Source: JBCBGF01 sp039820585
Lineage (GTDB): Bacteria; Pseudomonadota; Alphaproteobacteria; Rhodobacterales; Rhodobacteraceae
Direction of reading: 5' to 3'
Length of the DNA: 54,745 bases
NCBI GenBank assembly: GCA_039820585.1
Contig: JBCBPV010000017.1
Coordinates: 1 to 54,745, forward strand
Shown: in pieces, positions 18,749 through 26,043 of the stretch
Numbering within the stretch: the first letter of the stretch is position 1
Layout: every line of letters starts with the position of its first letter
Position numbers and translations under genes: made by a program
The notes under the pieces: model-generated
Seen by the model: the letters and a program-made list of their open reading frames with translations, nothing else
What the model was told of the DNA's origin: nothing
Database searches by the model: none

Positions 18749-18774
18749 AACGCGGGATCGATCACGCCGGTTCC
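18749..18774 (-). promoter_or_regulatory. EcfG-type promoter for the dehydrogenase-caa3 oxidase operon
   Basis: Exact GGAAC, 17 bases, CGTT, with the -10 element 31 bases before the first ATG of an eight-gene operon. No other promoter was evident further down the operon. Confidence 0.85.
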
Positions 18775-18818
18775 CGCAAAAATCTGAACCGTTTGGCCAC
18801 ATGGCGCGTTGCGGCCCC

Positions 18819-19850
18819 ATGTTCTCGGGCCTGTCCATCGCACTTCTTATTGGCATCGGCGCCGCCGCGGCGGTGGTGATCCTGTTTGCGGGTCTGCGCA
18901 TGACGGGGCTGGCCGATCGCATCGCCGACCGTACCGGGCTGGGCGAGGCGGTGGTGGGCGGTGTCCTGCTGGGGGCGGCCACGTCTTTCTCGGGCACGAT
19001 CGTGTCGCTGACCGCTGCGCTCGATGACCGGGCATCGCTGGCGTTTTCGAACGGCATCGGCGGCATCGCGGCACAAACCGCGTTTCTGGCCATCGCCGAC
19101 CTTCTGTACCGCCGCGCCAATCTTGAACATGCCGCGGCGGAACTTGCCAATGTGTTCCAATGCGGATTGCTGATGCTGCTTCTGACAGTGCCGCTTGCCG
19201 CCTATGTCACGCCGGAGGTCACGGTTCTGGGCATCCACCCCGCCTCTTACGTTCTGGTCGCGGTCTATGCGGTCGGCGTCATCGCCACCTCGCGCCTGCG
19301 GGACACGCCCAGTTGGGAACCCGTCGACACCGACGAGACGCGCACCGACACCCCCGATGACGGCGACGATCCCGGCAAACCGGCGGGCGGGTTGATCGTG
19401 CAGTTCCTGGTGCTGATGCTGTTTCTCGGGGCGGCGGGTTGGGTGATCTCGCGCGTGGGCGCCGAGATGACCGACCGGCTGGGGTTTTCCGCCTCGCTGG
19501 TGGGCGCGTTGATGACCGCTGTCATTACCTCGCTGCCAGAGCTTGTGACGACGATTGCCGCCGTGCGCCGCGGTGCACTGCAACTCGCGGTGGGCGGTAT
19601 CATCGGCGGTAACACGTTCGACACGCTGTTCCTGACGATCTCGGACGCGGGCTACCGCGATGGATCGGTCTACCACGCCATCGTGCCCGGCGATCTGTTC
19701 TGGCTGTCGGTGGCAATGCTGATGACCGCAGTGCTGATGCTTGGCCTTCTTTACCGCGAGAAGCAGGGGCCAGCGGGGATCGGGCGCGAAAGCATGACGC
19801 TTCTGGCCATCTATGCGGGCGCCGTGGCGGTGCAGGCTTTTGTCGGATGA
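18819..19850 (+). CDS. CaCA-family Na+/Ca2+ exchanger-like protein with degenerate first repeat
   Basis: About 343 residues in two membrane halves joined by an acidic loop (DTPDDGDDPGKP). The second alpha-repeat is canonical: TSLPELVTTIAAV with its Glu, then GGIIGGNTFD. The first repeat aligns with it without gaps over about 36 residues but reads TSFSGTIVSLTAA and IGGIAAQTAF. The cation-binding Glu is replaced by Gly, and the Asn/Asp positions by Ile and Gln. Ion-binding stoichiometry is therefore doubtful. Start uncertain: ATG six codons earlier (MARCGP) is also possible, and neither has a clear ribosome binding site. It is divergent from the dehydrogenase-oxidase operon. Confidence 0.82.
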   Translation: MFSGLSIALLIGIGAAAAVVILFAGLRMTGLADRIADRTGLGEAVVGGVLLGAATSFSGTIVSLTAALDDRASLAFSNGIGGIAAQTAFLAIADLLYRRANLEHAAAELANVFQCGLLMLLLTVPLAAYVTPEVTVLGIHPASYVLVAVYAVGVIATSRLRDTPSWEPVDTDETRTDTPDDGDDPGKPAGGLIVQFLVLMLFLGAAGWVISRVGAEMTDRLGFSASLVGALMTAVITSLPELVTTIAAVRRGALQLAVGGIIGGNTFDTLFLTISDAGYRDGSVYHAIVPGDLFWLSVAMLMTAVLMLGLLYREKQGPAGIGRESMTLLAIYAGAVAVQAFVG

Positions 19851-19854
19851 CCGT

Positions 19855-19880
19855 AACGCGCCGGGCAAGCCCGCAGTTCC
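19855..19880 (-). promoter_or_regulatory. orphan EcfG-type motif, antisense to the exchanger gene
   Basis: Exact GGAAC, 17 bases, CGTT on the minus strand, starting just past the exchanger stop and pointing into its 3' end. No minus-strand gene begins within 1.1 kb downstream; the next is the dehydrogenase operon. About one exact match is expected by chance in this much sequence, so this may be it, or it may drive an antisense RNA. Confidence 0.35.
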
Positions 19881-19903
19881 CAACAATTTTTTGACCCCGT
19901 CCA

Positions 19904-19929
19904 GCAACTCAAATCCGCCCTCGGGCGTT
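19904..19929 (+). promoter_or_regulatory. possible EcfG promoter (one mismatch) for the small ORF
   Basis: GCAAC, 17 bases, CGTT, 55 bases before the ATG of the 43-residue ORF. One -35 mismatch. Single-mismatch matches are common by chance (roughly 20 expected over both strands), so only its position supports it. Confidence 0.3.
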
Positions 19930-19984
19930 GAACCGTCACGCGATCAGTTCCGCGTATCATCAACCTTTCAGGCCGGAGGCCACC

Positions 19985-20116
19985 ATGACACGATTGATTT
20001 CCCGCATGTTTCGCAGCGCCAAGCACTTCTGTGCACGGCTGACCGCGTTCGATCTGAACGCAACGGCCGAAACCTTGCCGATCCCGTTGCGCGTCACCCA
20101 CGACCGCCACCGCTGA
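19985..20116 (+). CDS. small hypothetical protein (43 residues)
   Basis: A basic 43-residue ORF (MTRLISRMFRSAKHFCARLT at the N-terminus) with a strong ribosome binding site, GGAGG five bases before the ATG. It lies in an otherwise non-coding 416-base gap. The N-terminal half could form a positively charged amphipathic helix; no family recognised. A near-match EcfG promoter precedes it. The ribosome binding site is the main support. Confidence 0.45.
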   Translation: MTRLISRMFRSAKHFCARLTAFDLNATAETLPIPLRVTHDRHR

Positions 20117-20191
20117 GCGACACAGCCGACGCCTTCGCATCCTGGGTCCGAGCGCCAGCGCGCTGGCATGTTCCCAGCCAGACCCCGGCAA

Positions 20192-20215
20192 GCGGGGAGA
20201 GCGCGCGCTCCCCGC
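20192..20215. repeat. perfect 8-bp inverted repeat (hairpin) upstream of the symporter
   Basis: GCGGGGAG and CTCCCCGC flank an 8-base GC-only loop region that can pair further. There is no U-tract on either side, so it is not a standard intrinsic terminator. It lies 51 bases before the symporter ATG and could be a leader structure or a Rho-independent-like attenuator remnant. The rest of this gap shows no other feature. Confidence 0.5.
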
Positions 20216-20266
20216 ATCACCGTCAGAGGCGTCGCAACTTAGAACACACCGTCACAGGAGGCTCCC

Positions 20267-21868
20267 ATGGGCGACGCAAAATTCGATCTTCACTGGATAG
20301 ATTACGCAATTGTCTTGATCTACTTCATCGGCGTCGTGGCCCACGGGATCTACGTCTCGAAAAAGCAGGGCGGCGGATCTGACGACTACTTCCTCGCCGG
20401 GCGCACGCTGCCCTGGTATCTGATCGGCTTTTCGCTGTTCGCCTCGAACATGTCCGGCTCCAGCTTCGTGGGGCTGATGGGCGGCGCCTATGCCAATGGC
20501 GTGGTGATCTTCAACTACGAATGGACCGCCGCTCTGGTGCTGATCCTGTTCGCCATTTTCATCCTGCCGTCGTACCTGCGCGCCAAGATTGCAACCGTGC
20601 CCCAGTTCCTGGAAGAACGCTATGACGTCCGTTCGCGCCGGGCGTTTTCGCTGTTCACCATCCTTGCCATCCTCTTCATCGACACCGCAGGTGCGCTTTA
20701 CGCGGGCGGCCTCGTGATCTCGAATGTCACCGGCTATCTCAATCTCTGGACGGCGGTGGCTGTGCTGGCACTCGTTGCGGGCGTCTACACCATCCTGGGC
20801 GGTCTGTCGGCGGTCGTGGTCACCGATACCGTGCAGGCGATCCTGTTGATCATTGGCGCGGCGGCCCTGTTCTGGATCGGGCTGGACGAGATCGGCGGCT
20901 GGCAAGAACTGTTCGTCGGCATCCCCGAGGAAAAGACCAAGCTGATCCTGCCCGCCAGCGACGACTTCCTGCCGTGGACCGGGCTGTGGGGTGTGGTTCT
21001 GCTGGGCTTTTACTATTGGACGATCAACCAGTTCGTGGTGCAGCGCACGCTTGGGGCCAAGAACCTCAAAGAGGGCCAGATCGGCGCCCTATTCGCCGGT
21101 TTCCTGAAGCTGCCCAACCTGTTTCTGATGATCCTGCCCGGCTTGATCGCGCTCAAGCTTTACCCCGAGCTGGAAACCCCAGACCTCGCGTTCCCGACGC
21201 TGGCGTTCGAGCTGATGCCAATCGGACTGCGCGGGCTGATCATGGCCGCGCTGATCGCGGCGATCATGTCCTCGCTCGACTCGGCGCTGAACTCGGCCTC
21301 GACACTCGTGGTCAAGGATTTCGTGGAACCGATCTGGGATGTCAGCGAGGAACGGCAGGTCTGGCTTGGCCGTGTCGTCACCGGCGTGGTGATGGTATTC
21401 GGGGCGATTTATGCGCCGTCCATCGCAGGTTTTGAAAGCCTGTTCAGCTATTTCCAGTCCTCGCTCAGCTATATCATTCCCACCATCGTCGTGGTCTACG
21501 TCCTCGGGCTGTTCATTCCCTGGCTCAACGGCAACGGCGCTTTCTGGACGATTGTGCTGGGCCTCGTCGTCGGCATCCCTCTGTTCATCATGAAAGAGGT
21601 CACGGGCATCTGGGCCGATATGGGCCTGCCCGAGATCCACTATACCATCATGTCCTCGATCATGATGTTCCTCGGCATCGCGACCCACCTTGGGATCTCG
21701 GCCATGACCCGAAAGAAGGACAAGGAGAATATCGAAGACCTTGTTTGGTCCGGCCAGGAAGCACGCGAGGTGTTCACCCAGTGGGAAACCCCGCTTTGGC
21801 AGGACCGCACCCTCTGGGCCGGTCTCCTGATCATCGGCACGGCCGGGTTCGTGATCTGGTTCTGGTGA
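20267..21868 (+). CDS. sodium:solute symporter (SSS/SLC5 family, SGLT-like)
   Basis: A 533-residue LeuT-fold transporter with about 13-14 helices. The N-terminus has KQGGGSDDYFLAGRTLPWYL, typical of SSS proteins, and FASNMSGSSFVGLMG follows in TM1. The Na2 site is visible in IAAIMSSLDSALNSASTLVV, which closely follows the pattern of sugar-type vSGLT/SGLT members. The substrate is therefore perhaps a sugar or inositol, which is inference. Start at ATG with CACAGGAGGC just upstream. MscS follows after 7 bases and the NDQ rhodopsin after that, so a Na+ gradient consumer sits beside a probable Na+ pump. Confidence 0.93.
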   Translation: MGDAKFDLHWIDYAIVLIYFIGVVAHGIYVSKKQGGGSDDYFLAGRTLPWYLIGFSLFASNMSGSSFVGLMGGAYANGVVIFNYEWTAALVLILFAIFILPSYLRAKIATVPQFLEERYDVRSRRAFSLFTILAILFIDTAGALYAGGLVISNVTGYLNLWTAVAVLALVAGVYTILGGLSAVVVTDTVQAILLIIGAAALFWIGLDEIGGWQELFVGIPEEKTKLILPASDDFLPWTGLWGVVLLGFYYWTINQFVVQRTLGAKNLKEGQIGALFAGFLKLPNLFLMILPGLIALKLYPELETPDLAFPTLAFELMPIGLRGLIMAALIAAIMSSLDSALNSASTLVVKDFVEPIWDVSEERQVWLGRVVTGVVMVFGAIYAPSIAGFESLFSYFQSSLSYIIPTIVVVYVLGLFIPWLNGNGAFWTIVLGLVVGIPLFIMKEVTGIWADMGLPEIHYTIMSSIMMFLGIATHLGISAMTRKKDKENIEDLVWSGQEAREVFTQWETPLWQDRTLWAGLLIIGTAGFVIWFW

Positions 21869-21875
21869 TCCCGCA

Positions 21876-23003
21876 ATGGATTGGAGCGACATCACCCGCT
21901 TGTCCGAAACAGTGCAGGCCCTTATCGAGGGCCTGCCCGATTTCGTCGTGCCGTTGCTCTCGGTCGTCCTGACAATTGTCGCGGGGCTTGCGCTGCATTG
22001 GCTGACGTTTCGGGCCCTGACCCGTTTTCTGGGCGCTAGCACGGGCATCGCGGGGTCCCTGATCCACAAGGCGCGGCGCCCCCTGCGCCTGGCCTTCGTG
22101 CTGGCCAGCCTGGTGGTCGTGCTGCCATGGGTGCGCCTGCCCCGTGGCTGGGAACAGACGTTGCAGCACTTCGCCCTGATCCTTCTGATCGTCCTGGTCG
22201 GGTGGACGGCGATCTTGCTGGTGAACCATTTCTCCGAACGCTCCATGCGGCGCTACAAGCTGGATACCGACGACAATCTGGCCGCCCGCAAATACGTCAC
22301 GCAGGTGCGCGTCCTCCGCCGCACCGCCAACATCGTCTTGTTCATCTTCACCACCGCCGCGGTGCTGCTGACCTTTGAAAGCGTTCAGCGCTATGGCGTC
22401 AGCCTCTTTGCCTCCGCCGGTGCGGCGGGTCTGATCCTGGGGCTTGCCGCCCGCCCGGTGCTGGCCAACCTGATCGCGGGCATCCAGATCGCGATCACCC
22501 AACCGATCCGCCTTGATGACGTGGTGATCGTCGAAGGGGAATGGGGTTGGATCGAAGAGATCTTCGCCACCTACGTTGTCGTGCGGATCTGGGACTGGCG
22601 GCGCATGGTCGTGCCCCTGTCCTATTTCATCGAACAACCGTTCCAGAACTGGACGCGCGAAAGCGCCTCGATCATCGGGGCGGTGTTCTGGTACATGGAC
22701 TACACCGTTCCCATCGCCGAGGTGCGCGCCAAGCTCGAAGAGATCGTGAACGCCTCGCCCCATTGGGACGGTCAGGTCGTCAACCTCCAGGTCACCGACA
22801 CCGACAAGGACACGATCCATATTCGCGGACTGATGAGCGCGCGTACCTCGCCCCAGGCTTGGGACCTGCGCTGCGAGGTGCGCGAGAAACTCGTGGCCTG
22901 GATGCAGGCCGAATACCCCGAAGCGCTACCGCGCATCCGTGCCGAACTCGACCCCACCGACCGGCCCGCCCGCCGCGTGGACATCGCCGATCACGCCGCG
23001 TGA
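21876..23003 (+). CDS. MscS-family mechanosensitive channel
   Basis: 375 residues. The N-terminal half has four or five hydrophobic helices. The pore-lining TM3 is Gly/Ala-rich (LFASAGAAGLILGLAARPVLANLIAGIQIA) and leads into the cytoplasmic beta domain with PIRLDDVVIVEGEWGWIEEI and the VPLSYFIEQPFQNW segment. It opens under membrane tension to release solutes on osmotic downshift. It begins seven bases after the symporter stop, so the two are likely co-transcribed. An exact EcfG-type promoter for the next gene lies directly after its stop. Confidence 0.92.
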   Translation: MDWSDITRLSETVQALIEGLPDFVVPLLSVVLTIVAGLALHWLTFRALTRFLGASTGIAGSLIHKARRPLRLAFVLASLVVVLPWVRLPRGWEQTLQHFALILLIVLVGWTAILLVNHFSERSMRRYKLDTDDNLAARKYVTQVRVLRRTANIVLFIFTTAAVLLTFESVQRYGVSLFASAGAAGLILGLAARPVLANLIAGIQIAITQPIRLDDVVIVEGEWGWIEEIFATYVVVRIWDWRRMVVPLSYFIEQPFQNWTRESASIIGAVFWYMDYTVPIAEVRAKLEEIVNASPHWDGQVVNLQVTDTDKDTIHIRGLMSARTSPQAWDLRCEVREKLVAWMQAEYPEALPRIRAELDPTDRPARRVDIADHAA

Positions 23004-23012
23004 GAAAGTCCG

Positions 23013-23037
23013 GGAACCGCCCATCGCCACAAGCGTT
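23013..23037 (+). promoter_or_regulatory. EcfG-type promoter for the NDQ rhodopsin
   Basis: Exact GGAAC, 16 bases, CGTT, beginning ten bases after the mscS stop, with the -10 element 68 bases before the rhodopsin ATG. It gives the rhodopsin its own stress-responsive transcription, separate from the symporter-mscS pair. Confidence 0.85.
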
Positions 23038-23105
23038 AACACCGCGCGATACCGCCGACGTTTCGGCGCGGATCGCGGCTTTGCACAAAGTATGGGACCT
23101 TCTTC

Positions 23106-23936
23106 ATGATCAACTACGAGAATTTCTTCGCGTTTGAGTACTGGCAGTACGAAACAATCCGCCACCTCTTCACCTTCACGGTGGCCGTGTTCGCCGCCTC
23201 GCTGCTCTATTTCATGGTCACCGCCCGCGAGGCGACCGAGAAATACCGCCGCACCTTCTACATCTCGGGCGTGGTGATGGTATCGGCGACGATCGAGCTG
23301 TTCTTGCTTTTCACCATGTGGGACCGGGCCTTTGCCTATAACGAGGCGACGGGCCTGATGGAGCGCATCGAGGGCCAGATCTTCGCCAACGGGTATCGCT
23401 ACGCCAACTGGCTGATCGACGTGCCGATGCTGCTCACCCAGTTTCTGGTGGTGTTGCAATTCACCGGGGCAGAGCTCCGCTCGCGCTGGATCAAGCTCAC
23501 CGGGTCCGGCGCGGCGATGATCATTCTGGGCTACATCGGGCAATATTACGAACCGCAGGTCGCGGGGTTCGTCGAGGGCAACGGCGCGCCGTTCTGGATC
23601 TGGGGCGGGCTCAGCTGGCTGGCCTTCTTCTACCTCCTCTATGTCGCCAACGACGCGGTCAAGGAAGGCTCGAAGGCCCTGAGCGACGAGGCCGCGCGCC
23701 TCATGCAGTCCGCCTGGCGGCTGTTGCTGATCACCTGGTTCATCTACGGCTTTGCCTATCTCGTGCCGGGCATCCCGGGCATCAACCAAAGTGCCGATTG
23801 GGTCGTGGTGCGCCAGTTCATCTACACCTGCGCCGACGTGATCTCCAAAACCGTGTTCGGTTTGCTGTTGAGCCAGGTCGCGATCACCCAAAGCCGGTCG
23901 GAAAGCTCCTCGGTCGCGGCCAAACGCGCCGCATGA
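23106..23936 (+). CDS. light-driven Na+ pump rhodopsin (NDQ type)
   Basis: A 276-residue, seven-helix microbial rhodopsin. Helix C reads RYANWLIDVPMLLTQF, giving Asn101, Asp105 and Gln112 at the positions of the DTD triad of bacteriorhodopsin. This NDQ set defines sodium-pumping rhodopsins such as KR2 (N112/D116/Q123), with the same +4 and +11 spacing. Helix G has ADVISKTVFG: Lys248 is the retinal Schiff base and Asp244 matches KR2 D251. Arg98, Ser60 and Arg236 also fit KR2 residues. Leu109 at the spectral-tuning site predicts green absorption. Whole-length similarity to KR2 is evident (GYIGQYYE, EGxxxLS). Ribosome binding site is weak. No retinal- or carotenoid-synthesis gene lies in the window. 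It is preceded by an EcfG-type promoter and by Na+ symporter and MscS genes. Confidence 0.95.
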   Translation: MINYENFFAFEYWQYETIRHLFTFTVAVFAASLLYFMVTAREATEKYRRTFYISGVVMVSATIELFLLFTMWDRAFAYNEATGLMERIEGQIFANGYRYANWLIDVPMLLTQFLVVLQFTGAELRSRWIKLTGSGAAMIILGYIGQYYEPQVAGFVEGNGAPFWIWGGLSWLAFFYLLYVANDAVKEGSKALSDEAARLMQSAWRLLLITWFIYGFAYLVPGIPGINQSADWVVVRQFIYTCADVISKTVFGLLLSQVAITQSRSESSSVAAKRAA

Positions 23937-23938
23937 GA

Positions 23939-24421
23939 CTAGCGCCCGTCGATTTCGGGGGTGGCCGCCGGGCCGCCCTCGAGGTCGGCAATCAACGCCT
24001 TCATCTCGGCGATTTCCAAGCGTTGAGCCGCGATGATCTCATCGGCGAGATCGCGCACGCGCGGGTCGGAAAGCTGGGCCCGCTCACTGGTGAGAATGGC
24101 GATGGAATGGTGCGGGATCATTGCGCGCATCCACGATGTATCACCGACCGTGACCTGACTGCGCAGAAGATAAAGCGCACCGGCGAAAACGGCGATGGCG
24201 ATGGCGTAGATCGCGAGGTTGGCCCGGCGGCGGGTGTACATCCCCAGCATGAAGGACAGCATGACAACAGCCATCGCAGCACCCATGTAAAGCGCCATGT
24301 AGCCGCGGGTTTCACTGAAGAAGATATGACCCCACGCGTAGGTGTTGAGATACATCAGCGCGAACATCACCAGCGTCGAGGTGCAGATCATCGCGGCGAA
24401 ACGGGTGTAGCTGCCTTGCAT
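23939..24421 (-). CDS. DUF305-family membrane protein
   Basis: 160 residues: three N-terminal helices (about 6-28, 40-60 and 68-86), then a C-terminal domain with SWMRAMIPHHSIAILTSERA. The MIPHH motif and following helix of acidic and Ala residues mark the DUF305 ferritin-like family, which is often found near copper or stress genes. The function is unknown. ATG chosen at MQGSY, with AAGGAG seven bases upstream. It is convergent with the rhodopsin, only two bases separating their stops. Confidence 0.87.
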   Translation of the reverse strand: MQGSYTRFAAMICTSTLVMFALMYLNTYAWGHIFFSETRGYMALYMGAAMAVVMLSFMLGMYTRRRANLAIYAIAIAVFAGALYLLRSQVTVGDTSWMRAMIPHHSIAILTSERAQLSDPRVRDLADEIIAAQRLEIAEMKALIADLEGGPAATPEIDGR

Positions 24422-24452
24422 GGCGGGTCTCCTTTGTGTGGTTTTGCGGGTC

Positions 24453-24478
24453 AACTCACCGGGGATGGCGCTAGTTCC
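24453..24478 (-). promoter_or_regulatory. possible EcfG promoter (one mismatch) for DUF305
   Basis: GGAAC, 17 bases, AGTT, 31 bases before the DUF305 ATG, divergent from the exact motif serving the SDR. One base off in the -10 element. Confidence 0.35.
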
Positions 24479-24494
24479 TCTGGTCCTGCCGGAT

Positions 24495-24519
24495 GGAACC
24501 CCCCGGCACCCGAAGCGTT
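24495..24519 (+). promoter_or_regulatory. EcfG-type promoter for an SDR gene
   Basis: Exact GGAAC, 16 bases, CGTT, 52 bases before the SDR ATG. Confidence 0.8.
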
Positions 24520-24571
24520 GACCCCTGAACCCTCGTAACCCCAGCACAATAGCCAACAGACAGGTGCAGAC

Positions 24572-25369
24572 ATGGACTATGGATTGAATGGAAAGACCGC
24601 GCTTATCACCGGGGGGGCCTCGGGCATCGGGCGCGAAACCGCCAAGGCGCTGATGGAAGAGGGGGCGAAGGTCATCCTCGTCGATCTCAAGGGCGACGCG
24701 GTCTCAAAGGCTGCCGACGCGCTCGGCGAAGGGGCCAACGGACTGCAGGCCGACCTCACCGACCCCAACCAGATCAAGGGGCTGGCCCAGACGGTGGAGG
24801 AACGGTTCACCCTGCCCGACATCCTCGTCTGTGCGGCCGGTGTCACCGGGGCCAAGGGCCACCCGCTGGAAATGACCGATGCCGATTGGCACGAGGCGTG
24901 GGAGACCGACTTCATGTCGGTCGTGCGCACCATGCGCCTCTTTGTGCCGCCCATGGAGAAGAAAGGCTGGGGCCGCGTCGTGGCCATCACCAGCGAAAAC
25001 GCCTCGCAGCCCTATGCGGACGAGGCGGTCTATAACGTCGCCAAGGCCGGTCTGCTGAATTTCGTCAAGGGCCTCAGCGGCGTTACCGCCAAGAACGGGG
25101 TTCTGGTCAACACCGTATCCCCGGCCTTCATCGAAACGCCGATGACCGATGGCATGATGGACAAGCGCGCCGAAGAACAAGGCGTCAGCCGCGACGAAGC
25201 GGTGGAAAGCTTCCTGGACGAAGAACGCCCCTACCTCGAACTCAAGCGTCGCGGGAAACCCGAAGAGGTTGCTGCCGCAATCGCGTTCCTGTGCTCGGAA
25301 AAGGCAAGCTTCGTCGTGGGCGCCAATTACCGAGTCGATGGCGGGTCGGTCGGCGCGATGGCGGTCTGA
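24572..25369 (+). CDS. SDR-family oxidoreductase
   Basis: A 265-residue classical short-chain dehydrogenase. The NAD(P) motif is TGGASGIG, the acidic residue after beta-2 (LVDLKGD) favours NAD(H), and the catalytic Ser is in ITSENAS, with Tyr and Lys in YNVAK. The C-terminal segment GANYRVDGGS is typical. The substrate is unknown. It has its own EcfG-type promoter and ends six bases before the convergent mgtC stop. Confidence 0.9.
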   Translation: MDYGLNGKTALITGGASGIGRETAKALMEEGAKVILVDLKGDAVSKAADALGEGANGLQADLTDPNQIKGLAQTVEERFTLPDILVCAAGVTGAKGHPLEMTDADWHEAWETDFMSVVRTMRLFVPPMEKKGWGRVVAITSENASQPYADEAVYNVAKAGLLNFVKGLSGVTAKNGVLVNTVSPAFIETPMTDGMMDKRAEEQGVSRDEAVESFLDEERPYLELKRRGKPEEVAAAIAFLCSEKASFVVGANYRVDGGSVGAMAV

Positions 25370-25375
25370 GGGTCG

Positions 25376-25894
25376 TCAATCCTGGGTGGCGGCGTCGCCG
25401 CCGCCCATCCGCTTCTTGTTCGTCGTACCGGCCTTGTGTTCGGCGATCTTGACCCCGCGAATAATCGCCAGGGCGAGAATGGTGGAAAACACAGCCATCA
25501 GCCACATGCCGAACCCCGCGCTCAAACCCACGGCAGCGGCCAGCCACAGGCTTGTACCCGTCGTCAGACCACGCACCTTACCTTGCGAGAAGACGATCAT
25601 ACCCGCAGCCAGAAAGGCAACGCCACTGGTCACCGCATTCACAAGGCGCAGCGGATCCATCGAGATACGGTCGGCCTGATGCGCGGAATCGTTCAGCGTT
25701 TCCAGCATGATGAGGCAATAGAGCGCGGCGGCCAGCCCGACCAGCATGTGGGTGCGCAGCCCCGCTGGCCGACGCCGCCTTTCGCGTTCAAACCCGATCA
25801 GACCGCACAGGAACACCGCACCGAACAGGCGCAGGACGATCACCTGCCACGGAAGCGAAGGTGTGGCAGTCAGTTCGTTCAGTACACTGTCCAT
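25376..25894 (-). CDS. MgtC/SapB-family membrane protein
   Basis: 172 residues with five helices. The family signature GLIGFERERRRRPAGLRTHMLV is present, as are DPLRLVNAVTSGVAFLAAGMIV and RGLTTGTSLWLAAAVGLSAG. MgtC-type proteins affect Mg2+ or acid stress adaptation and ATP synthase activity in other bacteria; the exact role here is open. The ATG at MDSVLNE was chosen because the upstream extension crosses the promoter. An EcfG-type motif 33 bases upstream drives it, back to back with that of the next gene. Confidence 0.9.
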   Translation of the reverse strand: MDSVLNELTATPSLPWQVIVLRLFGAVFLCGLIGFERERRRRPAGLRTHMLVGLAAALYCLIMLETLNDSAHQADRISMDPLRLVNAVTSGVAFLAAGMIVFSQGKVRGLTTGTSLWLAAAVGLSAGFGMWLMAVFSTILALAIIRGVKIAEHKAGTTNKKRMGGGDAATQD

Positions 25895-25927
25895 AGCTAA
25901 TCCCCGCAATTGGCGCTTTCCTTTCAT

Positions 25928-25952
25928 AACGCCGCGACACGCGAGCCGTTCC
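25928..25952 (-). promoter_or_regulatory. EcfG-type promoter for mgtC-like gene
   Basis: Exact GGAAC, 16 bases, CGTT; the -10 element is 33 bases from the ATG. It forms a divergent pair with the motif 12 bases to the right. Confidence 0.85.
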
Positions 25953-25964
25953 GCCCATGAACGC

Positions 25965-25989
25965 GGAACATAACGCGGGGGGCGGCGTT
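25965..25989 (+). promoter_or_regulatory. EcfG-type promoter for SDR-FUSC operon
   Basis: Exact GGAAC, 16 bases, CGTT; 54 bases before the GTG start of the SDR gene. Confidence 0.85.
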
Positions 25990-26043
25990 GACCTTCCGAG
26001 ATCAACAGCCACCAAACGGAACCGAATGTAACGGGAGGCCACA

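Noticed and set aside
18549..18818. 90-codon 5' extension of the exchanger gene
   Set aside because: It lies opposite the Tat-exported dehydrogenase subunit and its promoter, and no such extension is known in CaCA proteins.
20192..20215. Hairpin as an intrinsic terminator
   Set aside because: No U-tract on either strand; listed only as an inverted repeat.
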